Part shown: positions 52,080-60,402 of the stretch, in pieces
How positions within the stretch are numbered: position 1 is the first letter of the stretch
Layout of the letters: every line of letters starts with the position of its first letter
Assembly (NCBI GenBank): GCA_902478605.1
Contig: CABSLQ010000006.1
Span: 1 to 64,000, forward strand
Direction of reading: 5' to 3'
Source: an uncultured Oscillospiraceae bacterium
GTDB taxonomy: Bacteria > Bacillota > Clostridia > Oscillospirales > Acutalibacteraceae
Length of the DNA stretch: 64,000 nt
Program-made: the position numbers and the translations under genes
The notes under the pieces: model-generated
Told to the model about the DNA's origin: nothing
What the model saw: only the letters and a program-made list of their open reading frames with translations
Databases searched by the model: none

Positions 52080-53465
52080 ATGAACGTATATGGCATTGAG
52101 GTATCCATAAAAAACACGCCGGTGCTGGACAAGGGCTTTATCCCCATGGCGGCGTTCACCCGCGCGTTTGAAAAGTCCGCGGCAGGCGGCCGTGAACTGG
52201 TGATTGCGGTGGAGCGCAACCAGGGACAGATCGCGACGCGCACCGTCCGGTTCCATGGGACGCCCGAGATGGCGCAGGCGGACAGACTGTATGTGGAGCG
52301 CACCGTCAAGATGCTGCTGTGGGCTTACGGCGGCTGGAAGGTGTCCATCTGCGGCGACGACGAGATGGGCCGCTATATCGCCGAAACGTACAGCGAGAAA
52401 GGCGCACGCGCCTTTGATGCGGACTTTATGAGCCGCGTATACGAAAAAGCCTTCACGGTAGAGAGCCTGCCGCTGTCCGCCGCTCCCAAAGCGTATTCCT
52501 GTGCGCAGGCGGTCGGCCGCAATCTCGACGGCTGCCGCATCGGCTTTGACGCCGGCGGCAGTGACCGCAAGGTTTCGGCTGTTGTGGACGGCGTGCCGGT
52601 GTATTCCGAGGAGATCGTCTGGTATCCCAAGACCAACAGCGATCCTGATTACCATTATGAGGGCATTCTCGCGGCGTTCAAATCGGCCGCTTCCAAAATG
52701 CCGCGCGTAGACGCCATCGGCGTATCCTCCGCCGGTATCTATGTGGACAACCGCGCGATGGTGGCCTCCCTCTTCCTGCAGGTGCCCCGCGACGCTTTTG
52801 ACAAAAAGGTGAAGGATATCTATATCCGCGCCGCCAAGGAATTCGGCGACGTGCCGCTGCAGGTGGCGAACGACGGCGACGTGACGGCGCTGGCCGGCGC
52901 GATGAGCCTGGAAGAAAACCGTATTCTCGGTATTGCGATGGGCACGTCGGAGGCGGCCGGCTATGTCGATGCCGACGGCAACATCACCGGCTGGCTCAAC
53001 GAATTGGCCTTTGCGCCCGTGGATCTCCAGACGGACGCGATGGTGGACGAATGGTCGGGCGACGCGGGCTGCGGCGTGAAATATTTCTCGCAGGACAGCG
53101 TCATTAAGCTGGCCCCGCGTGCGGGCATTGCGCTGGAGGAAAGCCTTTCGCCGGCCGAAAAGCTCAAGGTGGTCCAGGGCCAGATGGAAGCCGGCAGTGA
53201 GGCCGCCCGGGACATTTACCGTTCCATCGGCGTATATCTCGGCCATACGCTGGCCTATTATGCGGCGTTTTATGATGTCGCGCATGTGCTCCTCCTTGGC
53301 CGCGTGATGTCCGGTGAAGGCGGCGATATTGTGATCGCGGAGGCCCGCCGTGTTTTGTCCGAAGAATATGCCGATGCCGCCGGCATGGAACTGCATCTTC
53401 CCGACGAAAAGATCCGCCGGGTCGGCCAGTCGGTCGCCGCGGCCAGCCTTCCCAAAATTGGCTAA
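52080..53465 (+). CDS. ROK-like ASKHA-fold protein
   Basis: A 461-residue protein with an ASKHA kinase core. The phosphate-1 loop is FDAGGSDRKVSAV (about residues 160-172), the VANDGDVTALAG motif corresponds to the ROK catalytic region, and GIAMGTSEAAGYVD is also present. About 150 residues of mixed sequence precede the core. The zinc motif CxCGxxGCxE of classical ROK kinases is absent, so sugar kinase activity is uncertain; a sugar-binding or hexokinase-like role is possible. The ribosome site is AAAGGAGG. A 40-base palindromic terminator follows. Confidence 0.75.
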   Translation: MNVYGIEVSIKNTPVLDKGFIPMAAFTRAFEKSAAGGRELVIAVERNQGQIATRTVRFHGTPEMAQADRLYVERTVKMLLWAYGGWKVSICGDDEMGRYIAETYSEKGARAFDADFMSRVYEKAFTVESLPLSAAPKAYSCAQAVGRNLDGCRIGFDAGGSDRKVSAVVDGVPVYSEEIVWYPKTNSDPDYHYEGILAAFKSAASKMPRVDAIGVSSAGIYVDNRAMVASLFLQVPRDAFDKKVKDIYIRAAKEFGDVPLQVANDGDVTALAGAMSLEENRILGIAMGTSEAAGYVDADGNITGWLNELAFAPVDLQTDAMVDEWSGDAGCGVKYFSQDSVIKLAPRAGIALEESLSPAEKLKVVQGQMEAGSEAARDIYRSIGVYLGHTLAYYAAFYDVAHVLLLGRVMSGEGGDIVIAEARRVLSEEYADAAGMELHLPDEKIRRVGQSVAAASLPKIG

Positions 53466-53510
53466 CCCCAAAAGTATACGCCTCCCACAAGGCCATACTT
53501 TTTCCCACAC

Positions 53511-53550
53511 AAGCAAAAGGCTCCGCCTGTACAGGCGGAGCCTTTTGCTT
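53511..53550 (+). terminator. 40-base perfect palindromic terminator
   Basis: AAGCAAAAGGCTCCGCCTGT is followed by its exact reverse complement, ending in CCTTTTGCTT. Confidence 0.88.
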
Positions 53551-53971
53551 TATAAAAATGTGCCGCTTCAAACAGAAACATGCAGGACGAAAGATACGCC
53601 TTTATACACGATGTGTCCCACTCTTTGAAGACGGGGAAAACGCCCCGGCGTGATATAGTGAGAGACCGGCTTTCCCAGCCAAAGCTGGCTGGTTTCTCTT
53701 ATCGGCGAGGTATATTGCTGCCGACGTCCCGCTTTTTGTATTGAGCAAGGGGGATACAGCGGGCAAAAGCCCTTTTCTTGGTGAAATACTGTAAATATAC
53801 GAAAGGTGATTTTATTTTAATAATACAAATATAAGGGTAAATTATGGCATAAATTGAGATCAATGGTGATTAATGTAAGATTAAAGGGTAATTGTGGAAA
53901 ATATGGAAAAAATATTATAAAATTATACGTGACAATACACACGAACACGTGTGAAAAAGGCGGAGGTAAGT
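53551..53971 (+). other. structured, AT-rich leader region before the secreted-protein gene
   Basis: A 421-base gene-free stretch. Bases 53640-53790 can form several stems: a hairpin with AGAGACCGGC and GCTGGTTTCTCT-like arms enclosing a CCAGC-CAAA-GCTGG stem (about 53670-53715), a TCGGC/GCCGA stem near 53720-53740, and a GGGC-AAAA-GCCC stem before TTTTC (about 53758-53778) that resembles a terminator. The rest is AT-rich promoter-like DNA. No known riboswitch consensus was recognised. Confidence 0.45.
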
Positions 53972-54520
53972 ATGAAAAGGAAGTCGAAACTCACAAGAAT
54001 GATCGGTCTGTGTGTATCGCTGGCCGGGCTGTTCGCCATGCTGGCGGCGCCGTCTGCCGTGGCACAGGAGGCCGAGGAGGGAGGCACCTATACCACCGAG
54101 TATATTTTTTATGTGGGGGATGCGCCGGACGGCATCATCGATATGCAGGCCGCGGACTCTACCGACGCGGTGGCGCGTGCAAATCTGATTTCCATGGCCA
54201 TGATCGATTTTTATCCCACCGGAAGCGGGACCTTTATCCATATGTTTGTGTCGACCGAGGCCGCTTCCGAAATGAACAAAATCGGCATTAAGGACATGTA
54301 TGTGGACAAATTTAAGGATGGGCAGTGGACCGATTATCTTGAGGCGCATGATCTTTACAACACCAACAGCGATTATCACGAAGAAGAACGTGAATTTGCG
54401 GTGACCTACGGGTATATGTACCGCGCCAGAGTTATCCATTACGCGGAGAAAAAGGGCTTCATTTTTACCGACAGGCAGTCGCTGGAGAATGAGTCCGGGC
54501 AAGTGGATTTTCGAGAATAA
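53972..54520 (+). CDS. small secreted protein of unknown function
   Basis: I do not recognise the family. The 182-residue protein has a signal peptide (residues 1-31, ending AVA) and a mature domain of about 150 residues that starts with an acidic stretch and then forms predicted beta/alpha elements (TTEYIFYVGDAPDGIID, FIHMFVSTEAASEMNKIG). There are no Cys residues in the mature part and no sorting motif. GGAGG precedes the ATG at 53972. A T-rich hairpin terminator closes it, and the upstream region is strongly structured. Confidence 0.8.
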   Translation: MKRKSKLTRMIGLCVSLAGLFAMLAAPSAVAQEAEEGGTYTTEYIFYVGDAPDGIIDMQAADSTDAVARANLISMAMIDFYPTGSGTFIHMFVSTEAASEMNKIGIKDMYVDKFKDGQWTDYLEAHDLYNTNSDYHEEEREFAVTYGYMYRARVIHYAEKKGFIFTDRQSLENESGQVDFRE

Positions 54521-54533
54521 GCGGCATGGCCGC

Positions 54534-54569
54534 AGCGGGGGAAACCGAAAGGATTTCCCCCGCTTTTTT
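54534..54569 (+). terminator. secreted-protein terminator
   Basis: AGCGGGGGAAA and TTTCCCCCGCT arms followed by TTTTTC. Confidence 0.88.
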
Positions 54570-54591
54570 CTGCAAATCGGGATAACGCCGG

Positions 54592-54620
54592 TTGCCCAAC
54601 GGGAAAAAATATGGTATACT
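54592..54620 (+). promoter_or_regulatory. yfhO promoter
   Basis: TTGCCC (54592-54597), 17 bases, TATACT (54615-54620). Confidence 0.7.
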
Positions 54621-54712
54621 GACCAGAAGACGCGTATCCAGTATACGCTGTCCGCGGAAGGGGTTGTCTAACGAAGGCCTTCCGTAATCTCAACACAGGA
54701 AAAGGTGCCGCC

Positions 54713-57700
54713 ATGAATAAGAAGAGCCTTTCTTCCGTTACCCCTTTTCAGCTGCTTAAAGGTTGTGTGCTGTCCATCATTTTTCTGTTGGCAGCCGGCG
54801 CGCTGTTTCTCATTTTTCAGGAAGATGAATATACCACGTCGGCGCAGAAATGGGGGTATTCCATCGGCACGGCGGGCCTGCTTGCGGCGCTCGGCACGCT
54901 GTTTCTCGGTATTGTGACCAAGGAACCGTCCGCTGCGCCCTCGGCGCCCAGACCGGCTTGGTTTTATCCGCTGATGGCCGGGATCCTCGGATTCCTGACC
55001 ATGTCGTTGGCATACAGCTATCTGGGTATGTATCCCGTCGGCGACCGCACCGGCATGGTGGTGGACATGCACCATCAGTATGCGCCCCTTCTCGCCCAGC
55101 TGCGGGAAATGCTGCTGCACGGCGGCAATCCGCTTTATACCTTCCACGTCGGCCTTGGCAGCAGCTTTTTGCCCCTATTTGGGTATTATTTGTCCAGCCC
55201 GTTCAATCTGCTTCTGGTGTTTTTCCCGCAGGATTATCTGACAGAAGGCATTTTGCTTATTACCCTGCTGAAAAATGCGCTGACGGCCGCGGCGTTTGCC
55301 GCCTGCGTTCAGTACGTGTATCGCCGCCGCGACATGAGCGTGTGCATCATGGCGATCATGTATTCCATGATGATGTATCTTATCGCGTATTCGTGGAATA
55401 TCATGTGGCTCGATTGCGTGATGGTGCTGCCGATCATTATCCTCGGATTTGAGCGGCTGATGCGCACCGGCCGGTATACGGTGTATGTGCTGTCCCTGGC
55501 CTATGCGCTGTTTGCCAACTACTATATCGGGTTTATGCTGTGCCTGTTTATGGTGCTGTATTATCTGGTGTATGTGTTCCGCCGCAAGCGCAGCGCCGAT
55601 AAGCAGGGGCGCGGATTTGTGCGCTTTGCCATCGGCTCACTGATTGCGGGCGGCCTGTCGATGTTCCTGCTGCTGCCGGTGGCGCTGTCCCTCGGGCAAA
55701 CGTCGGCGGCAGGCGGCAGTCTGGCCGACATCAAGGCGAACTTTGACATGTTCGATCTGCTCGGCCGGCATTTGTACGGAACGTCGCCCACCATTCGATC
55801 GGGTAACCTTCCCAATATTTACTGCGGCATATTGGCGGTGTTCTTTGTACCAATTTTTGCCACTCTCAAGACTATACCGCTGCGCCGCCGGCTCAGCTAT
55901 ATGGGCCTGTTTGTCGTGATGGGGTTCAGCCAGGTGATTAACCAGATGGATCTTATCTGGCACGGCCTGCACGCGCCCAACGATCTGCCCTATCGGTTTT
56001 CCTTCCTGTACAGTTTTGTGCTTTTGCTCATTGCCTATGAGACGCTGACCCATCTGCGGGATATTCAGCCCAAACAGATTGTGCTCACGGCGGTGGGCGT
56101 GCTGGCGTATATTATGCTGGAGGAGCGTTTTGGCAGCGTTGAGGAACAATTGGAAGAAAGCGCCACCTACGGATTCAATTCCATCTATATCAGCCTGCTG
56201 TTGGTGCTGATTTATGCGGTGGTCACGGCCCTTGCGTCCAGCCGGCGTCTCAAGCGCCATCCGGCTTACGCGCTGCTGCTGCTCATTGTGGTGGCCGAGA
56301 TGACGTTTAATGGAGGGGACACCTTCCGCACGCTCAATGCCAACGAATATTTTACCGCCCACGCGGACTATGTCGATAACAGCACCACCCGGTCCATTCG
56401 GGAAGCGGTTGCGCAGATGAAGGCGTATGGAGACGAACAGGCAAACGGCACGTTTTACCGGATGGAAAAGCTGCCCCGGCGCACGACGGTGGATCCGGCA
56501 TTGTTTGATTACCGGGGGCTGAGCGTGTTCGCCTCGAGCAACTCGTATAAGACCACCAAGTTCATGGGGAGCCTTGGCTACGCAATAAACGGGGTCAACA
56601 GTTATCTGTATCAAAGTTTCGTGGCGCCCACCGACTCGCTGTTCGGCATCAAATATGTGGCGCTTCCCGAGGGAGAAGCCGGCATCAGCGACGCTTTTCT
56701 CAAAAAAGTGAAAACGGTGGAGACCGAGTCGGAAACCTATGGCATCTATGAGAATACGGCGGCACTACCGATCGGCTATTTTGTCCAGAGCTCTGTGCGC
56801 AACTGGTCGTCCGATTCGTGGAGTCCCTTCACTTCCCAGTCCAGCCTTTTCACCTCCATGACGGGCGACCAGGAGGCAATTTACGATTTTGAAGAGGTGA
56901 CGGTCAGCCCGGAGAGCGAGAATATTGCCAGCATACGGGGCATGTATGGGATTTCAATTGACCCGGAAGGGGCATCGTCGTCCGCCAACTTCGACGTGCC
57001 GATAACACAGGATGGAACCTATTACGTTTTTGTGGATTGCTCGGCGGCGGAGAGTATCAGCGTAAATGTTCGGTCTCATACGGGCGGCGCCAAGACGGTG
57101 TCTCCGAACGAAGCGTATATTCTGAACGCTGGCGCCCTGGAGGCAGGTGACGAAGTAAACGTCACGATCGGAGCGAACTCCTCGGTTATAGGCAACATCT
57201 ATGTGGCAAGGCTCAATGAAGAAGCGTTTAGCCGGCATATCCAGATCCTGTCTGCCAATGGGCTGAACGTAACCGATTTTTCGGACAGCCACATCACCGG
57301 CACGCTTTCCGCCCCGGAGGACGGTACCGTGTTCCTCTCGATCCCCTATGACAGAGGGTGGACGGTGAAGGTAAACGGGCAGAAGGTGGATACCTACGGC
57401 ATCGGGCAGAGAAACATCACCAGTGAAGAAGGCGCCATGCTGGCGTTTGATATTGCCAAAGGCGAGAACTACACGGTGGAGCTGTCCTTCTTCCCGCGGG
57501 GATTGCTGGCGGGTATCATAATCAGCGCCGTCAGCCTAGCCGCGTTTATCCTGCTGCTCATCTATACGCGGCACCGCCCGGCTTCACCGGCTGCCGTGAA
57601 AGCGACGCCGGATGGGCCGCACGCGGAGCCAGCAATCCGGCTGACTATTCCGAACGAGCCGGCGGCATCGGGAGCGGAGACTGGCGAAGCATGGCCAGCT

Positions 57701-57763
57701 CCTGCGGTTCCGCCGGAAGAGCCGGGACAGCCCCCGGAGATTCCGCCGGAAGTGAACGAATAA
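54713..57763 (+). CDS. YfhO-family integral membrane protein
   Basis: A 1016-residue protein. About 12-13 membrane helices occupy residues 15-560, and a large extracytoplasmic domain (about 570-910) precedes a final helix and a Pro-rich tail. Recognisable features are MVVDMHHQYAPLL, the LSSPFN motif, DLLGRHLYGTS and VNGQKVDTYGIG. YfhO proteins resemble GT-C type membrane glycosyltransferases and in Bacillus/Listeria have been tied to glycosylation of lipoteichoic acid; activity is inferred. AGGAAAAGG precedes the ATG. It is a complete relative of the truncated copy at 9971. Confidence 0.9.
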   Translation: MNKKSLSSVTPFQLLKGCVLSIIFLLAAGALFLIFQEDEYTTSAQKWGYSIGTAGLLAALGTLFLGIVTKEPSAAPSAPRPAWFYPLMAGILGFLTMSLAYSYLGMYPVGDRTGMVVDMHHQYAPLLAQLREMLLHGGNPLYTFHVGLGSSFLPLFGYYLSSPFNLLLVFFPQDYLTEGILLITLLKNALTAAAFAACVQYVYRRRDMSVCIMAIMYSMMMYLIAYSWNIMWLDCVMVLPIIILGFERLMRTGRYTVYVLSLAYALFANYYIGFMLCLFMVLYYLVYVFRRKRSADKQGRGFVRFAIGSLIAGGLSMFLLLPVALSLGQTSAAGGSLADIKANFDMFDLLGRHLYGTSPTIRSGNLPNIYCGILAVFFVPIFATLKTIPLRRRLSYMGLFVVMGFSQVINQMDLIWHGLHAPNDLPYRFSFLYSFVLLLIAYETLTHLRDIQPKQIVLTAVGVLAYIMLEERFGSVEEQLEESATYGFNSIYISLLLVLIYAVVTALASSRRLKRHPAYALLLLIVVAEMTFNGGDTFRTLNANEYFTAHADYVDNSTTRSIREAVAQMKAYGDEQANGTFYRMEKLPRRTTVDPALFDYRGLSVFASSNSYKTTKFMGSLGYAINGVNSYLYQSFVAPTDSLFGIKYVALPEGEAGISDAFLKKVKTVETESETYGIYENTAALPIGYFVQSSVRNWSSDSWSPFTSQSSLFTSMTGDQEAIYDFEEVTVSPESENIASIRGMYGISIDPEGASSSANFDVPITQDGTYYVFVDCSAAESISVNVRSHTGGAKTVSPNEAYILNAGALEAGDEVNVTIGANSSVIGNIYVARLNEEAFSRHIQILSANGLNVTDFSDSHITGTLSAPEDGTVFLSIPYDRGWTVKVNGQKVDTYGIGQRNITSEEGAMLAFDIAKGENYTVELSFFPRGLLAGIIISAVSLAAFILLLIYTRHRPASPAAVKATPDGPHAEPAIRLTIPNEPAASGAETGEAWPAPAVPPEEPGQPPEIPPEVNE

Positions 57764-57769
57764 ACGGAT

Positions 57770-57815
57770 AAAATCCCCGCATATGGGCAGTAGCGCCAGT
57801 ATGCGGGGATTTTTC
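57770..57815 (+). terminator. yfhO terminator
   Basis: AAATCCCCGCAT and ATGCGGGGATTT arms, then TT, directly after the 57763 stop. Confidence 0.88.
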
Positions 57816-57837
57816 TTGAGAAAACAAAGAAAAGGGT

Positions 57838-57866
57838 TTGACAAACCGGAAGAAATGCAGTATAAT
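57838..57866 (+). promoter_or_regulatory. tRNA-Pro promoter
   Basis: TTGACA (57838-57843), 17 bases, TATAAT (57861-57866), a perfect consensus promoter about 85 bases ahead of the tRNA. Confidence 0.9.
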
Positions 57867-57951
57867 AGCAAGGCTGTGAAATCTCTGGCATGCCATGGGA
57901 AAGACATAGCCTCTGTTTGATGGCGCAAACAAAAAATATCGCCAACGATTT

Positions 57952-58028
57952 CGGGGTGTAGCTCAGTTTGGTAGAGCGCTTGGTTCGGGACCAAGAGGCC
58001 GTGTGTTCAAGTCACATCACTCCGACCA
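57952..58028 (+). tRNA. tRNA-Pro (anticodon CGG)
   Basis: 77 bases fold as a cloverleaf. The acceptor is CGGGGTG/CACTCCG with an encoded CCA, the D arm is GCTC-AGTTTGGTA-GAGC, the anticodon stem CTTGG/CCAAG encloses TTCGGGA (anticodon CGG), and the T arm is GTGTG-TTCAAGT-CACAT. Integrative-element genes begin within 230 bases of its 3' end, a usual attachment position. Confidence 0.95.
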
Positions 58029-58032
58029 AATC

Positions 58033-58077
58033 AAAAAGCCCGGGAAGCCAGTGTTCATGCGGATTCCCGGGCTTTTT
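58033..58077 (+). terminator. tRNA-Pro terminator
   Basis: AAAAAGCCCGGGAA and TTCCCGGGCTTTTT arms directly behind the tRNA. Confidence 0.9.
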
Positions 58078-58144
58078 CGTTTTTTCGCTCTAAGGAAGCA
58101 AAATCTATTTTAAGCTAAAAAAATCTAGTATTTTCTGCAAGATA

Positions 58145-58180
58145 GGCAACTGATTGGCAACTAAAATTACAAGGGCAACT
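58145..58180 (+). repeat. three GGCAACT direct repeats
   Basis: GGCAACT occurs at 58145-58151, 58156-58162 and 58174-58180, in AT-rich DNA ahead of the first element gene. They could be binding sites (iteron-like), but the spacing is uneven. Confidence 0.5.
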
Positions 58181-58186
58181 CACACA

Positions 58187-58229
58187 ATAATAGGAGACTG
58201 AAATGCTATCATTTCGGCCTCCTATTTTT
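58187..58229 (+). terminator. hairpin with T-run ahead of the first element gene
   Basis: AATAGGAG and CTCCTATT arms with an inner GAAATG/CATTTC stem and a run of Ts. It lies 20 bases before the 58250 start, so it may act as a leader attenuator or end upstream read-through. Confidence 0.7.
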
Positions 58230-58249
58230 ATTGAGGAAGGAGTATTTAT

Positions 58250-59368
58250 ATGCCGGAATATCAATTAGAACTCAAACAACTGGTGGACTATCCCCGCTGC
58301 CGGATTTACCGAAAATTTATCCAGTCCCTGATCGCAGACCGGAGCTTCCATTCCCATGGAGGCTCCGGTCTTTTTTATTATATCGTCCTTTGTTCCCTTG
58401 CCAATTTCCGTTCTTCCTATCAGCGCATCGAGCGCACGTCGTATCTTGTCCACCCCGGCGAATGGATCTGCACCCTCTCCGACCTGACGGCCAGGCTACG
58501 GCTGAAGCAGCCCCGGCAGGCATTGCAAGTGCTGGAGCGCCTGCAAAAACAGCACTACATCACCTTCAGCCTTTTAGCCCGCGGGCGAGTCGTCAAATTC
58601 AAAATCACCGATTGGCAGAAAAGCAACACGGTACTCGACTATAACGCTCCCTGCCAAAAGGACGCCGGCTTTTTCTTCTTCCCCATTGCCGTCCTAAACG
58701 AACTGATCAGCCTGGGAAAATGCTCCGAACTGGATATTCTTCTCGATCTATGGCTTCACACCGTTTACCGGGACGAGCGCGTGCGGGGCTCGGATAAAGG
58801 GCCAGTGGTCTACTACCGCAGTTGCACTGGCGAGCCATTCGTCAGCTATACCGAATTGGCAGAGCGTTGGGGTGTTTCCCGTTCCACTGTCAGCCGTACT
58901 CTCAACAAGCTGGCCAAAAATGGCCATTTGACCCTGATAGCCGGAACCGGCAAAAAGGGCAGCGTCATTTACCTGAACAACTATCTGTCCACCATGTTCC
59001 AAATCTCAGACGTTTTAATCGACAAGGAGGAAATTGCCATGTCCCTATGCTTCCATATTCAGGTACCAAAAGAACCGGACGGTCAAAACCAACTCGTACA
59101 GGAAGAGCAAATTAGCGTTTCAGGCGTGATCCCTAGCGTTTCAAAATCGCACATCCCAGTTATTCTTTCTAAAGTGGCGGGAGTCCTGTATTCACAAGGG
59201 ATCCCGTGCTGCCGATGCCGGAATTCCCGGTATAAGTTATATAGTTATCCAGACGCCTGCAGGAAAAAGAATAGGCTGGAACTTACCATACATTGTGGGG
59301 ATGGCCCGGCCTTATACCGTTTTGAGCTAAACCTGACTGTCCAGCAGGAAGGGGGCGTTCGGCGATGA
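58250..59368 (+). CDS. winged-helix protein of an integrative element (replication/regulation)
   Basis: A 372-residue protein with two probable winged-helix domains: one around residues 60-115 (EWICTLSDLTARLRLKQPRQ, then LERLQKQHYITF) and one around 200-245 (SYTELAERWGVSRSTVSRTL, NKLAKNGHLTLI). A C-terminal region of about 120 residues has several Cys (CCRCRN). Proteins of this layout begin clostridial integrative elements next to tRNA genes and are thought to act in replication initiation or control; I cannot be more exact. GGAAGGAG precedes the ATG. It overlaps the next gene by 4 bases. Confidence 0.7.
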   Translation: MPEYQLELKQLVDYPRCRIYRKFIQSLIADRSFHSHGGSGLFYYIVLCSLANFRSSYQRIERTSYLVHPGEWICTLSDLTARLRLKQPRQALQVLERLQKQHYITFSLLARGRVVKFKITDWQKSNTVLDYNAPCQKDAGFFFFPIAVLNELISLGKCSELDILLDLWLHTVYRDERVRGSDKGPVVYYRSCTGEPFVSYTELAERWGVSRSTVSRTLNKLAKNGHLTLIAGTGKKGSVIYLNNYLSTMFQISDVLIDKEEIAMSLCFHIQVPKEPDGQNQLVQEEQISVSGVIPSVSKSHIPVILSKVAGVLYSQGIPCCRCRNSRYKLYSYPDACRKKNRLELTIHCGDGPALYRFELNLTVQQEGGVRR

Positions 59369-59913
59369 AAGCGCCACACACCGACAGGGAATTCACCAAT
59401 CGGGAAGAAAATCCGCTGCTGCATGATACCTGGAAGCTGTTAAACAAGTACCGGGACGTAACCTGGAGCCTAGAGCTATCGGTACAGCAGGTCAAAAGGA
59501 GCTTTGAAATCGAATACGGCACCAGTATCGATGAATTTCTCGACAGTATCTATCTGGCCGGCGTCGAACTGTCCGGGACGGACATCGAATACCAGGCTAA
59601 ATGCATCGAGCGTTCCAACAAAATGCTCAAGCTGGTGGATACCTCGATCGAACTGCTTCGAAGCAAGCACAAGAACGGCGAAACCTTCTACTGGGTTCTG
59701 TACTATACCTACCTCTCCCCGCAGGAAGTGGGAAGCGTGCTGGACATCATAGAAGCGATCCGGCCGCATGTGAAGTATATTTCCTACCGGACGTATTACC
59801 GGTATCGCCGCGAGGCGATCGAAGCCCTCAGCAGCGTCCTGTGGGGGTATACGTCTAAGGAGTGCATGGAGCTGCTGGAACACTTTTTCCCGGATAAGCC
59901 GGAAGAAAACTAA
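59365..59913 (+). CDS. element-encoded protein of unknown function
   Basis: A 182-residue, mostly helical protein with no membrane segment. The C-terminal half contains YISYRTYYRYRREAIEALSS, which looks like a helix-turn-helix or sigma-region-4-like element seen in phage ArpU-type late regulators. It is translationally coupled to the upstream winged-helix gene (ATGA overlap), so the two probably act together. No closer family could be named. Confidence 0.65.
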   Translation: MKAPHTDREFTNREENPLLHDTWKLLNKYRDVTWSLELSVQQVKRSFEIEYGTSIDEFLDSIYLAGVELSGTDIEYQAKCIERSNKMLKLVDTSIELLRSKHKNGETFYWVLYYTYLSPQEVGSVLDIIEAIRPHVKYISYRTYYRYRREAIEALSSVLWGYTSKECMELLEHFFPDKPEEN

Positions 59914-59967
59914 CAAACTTTCTGAGTGCCGAACGAGCTTCCCCGATCGCGCAGGTCGGTTGGCTAC

Positions 59968-60402
59968 TCACAAGAACTGCCGCATGTCCACGGCCAGCTG
60001 TTCTTCCAGCTTGATGAGGCGTTTGGTAATGTCCTTGGACACCTCGTCCGCCGCCGCGTATTGGTTCAGATAGCGGGAGAGGGATTTGACCCCCATGTCG
60101 CAGCCGTCGGTTATCAGATCGGCGATGGTGTTGTCCGATTCGTCCATGACCAGCTTGACGTTGGTTTTCATCCAGGACATCCCTTTGGCCATGGCATTGG
60201 GTTCCTTGCCGTCGTCGTGATATTTGTCCAGGAGGCCCTGGATTTCCTCTTTCAGCTTCTCATGCTTGTTTTTACAATCGGTCAGGTATTTCTTCAATTC
60301 TCCACTGTGGGTATAATCTAGCACCTCGTCAATGGAGGAGACGCCCATTTTGATCCCGGCGTCGCATTCCCGCAGCAGCTTGATGGTATCCTGTTCAATC
60401 AT
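59968..60402 (-). CDS. ferritin-like four-helix protein (DUF2383/PA2169-like)
   Basis: A 144-residue all-helical protein with regularly placed Glu and His residues (LLRECDAGIKMGVSSIDEVL, YTHSGELKKYLTDCKNKHEKL, NVKLVMDESDNTIADLITDG). It resembles the DUF2383 ferritin-like fold, whose function is unknown. AAAGGAGTGG precedes the ATG. The start overlaps the ligase gene by 8 bases, so it is made together with the ligase. Confidence 0.7.
   Translation of the reverse strand: MIEQDTIKLLRECDAGIKMGVSSIDEVLDYTHSGELKKYLTDCKNKHEKLKEEIQGLLDKYHDDGKEPNAMAKGMSWMKTNVKLVMDESDNTIADLITDGCDMGVKSLSRYLNQYAAADEVSKDITKRLIKLEEQLAVDMRQFL

Noticed and set aside
53660..53740. SAM-I riboswitch before the secreted-protein gene
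   Set aside because: A CTCTTATC string is present, but the rest of the SAM-I core and its four-way junction are absent.
58250..59913. Prophage
   Set aside because: Only winged-helix and ArpU-like helical sequences are seen; no capsid, terminase, tail or integrase genes are in the window.
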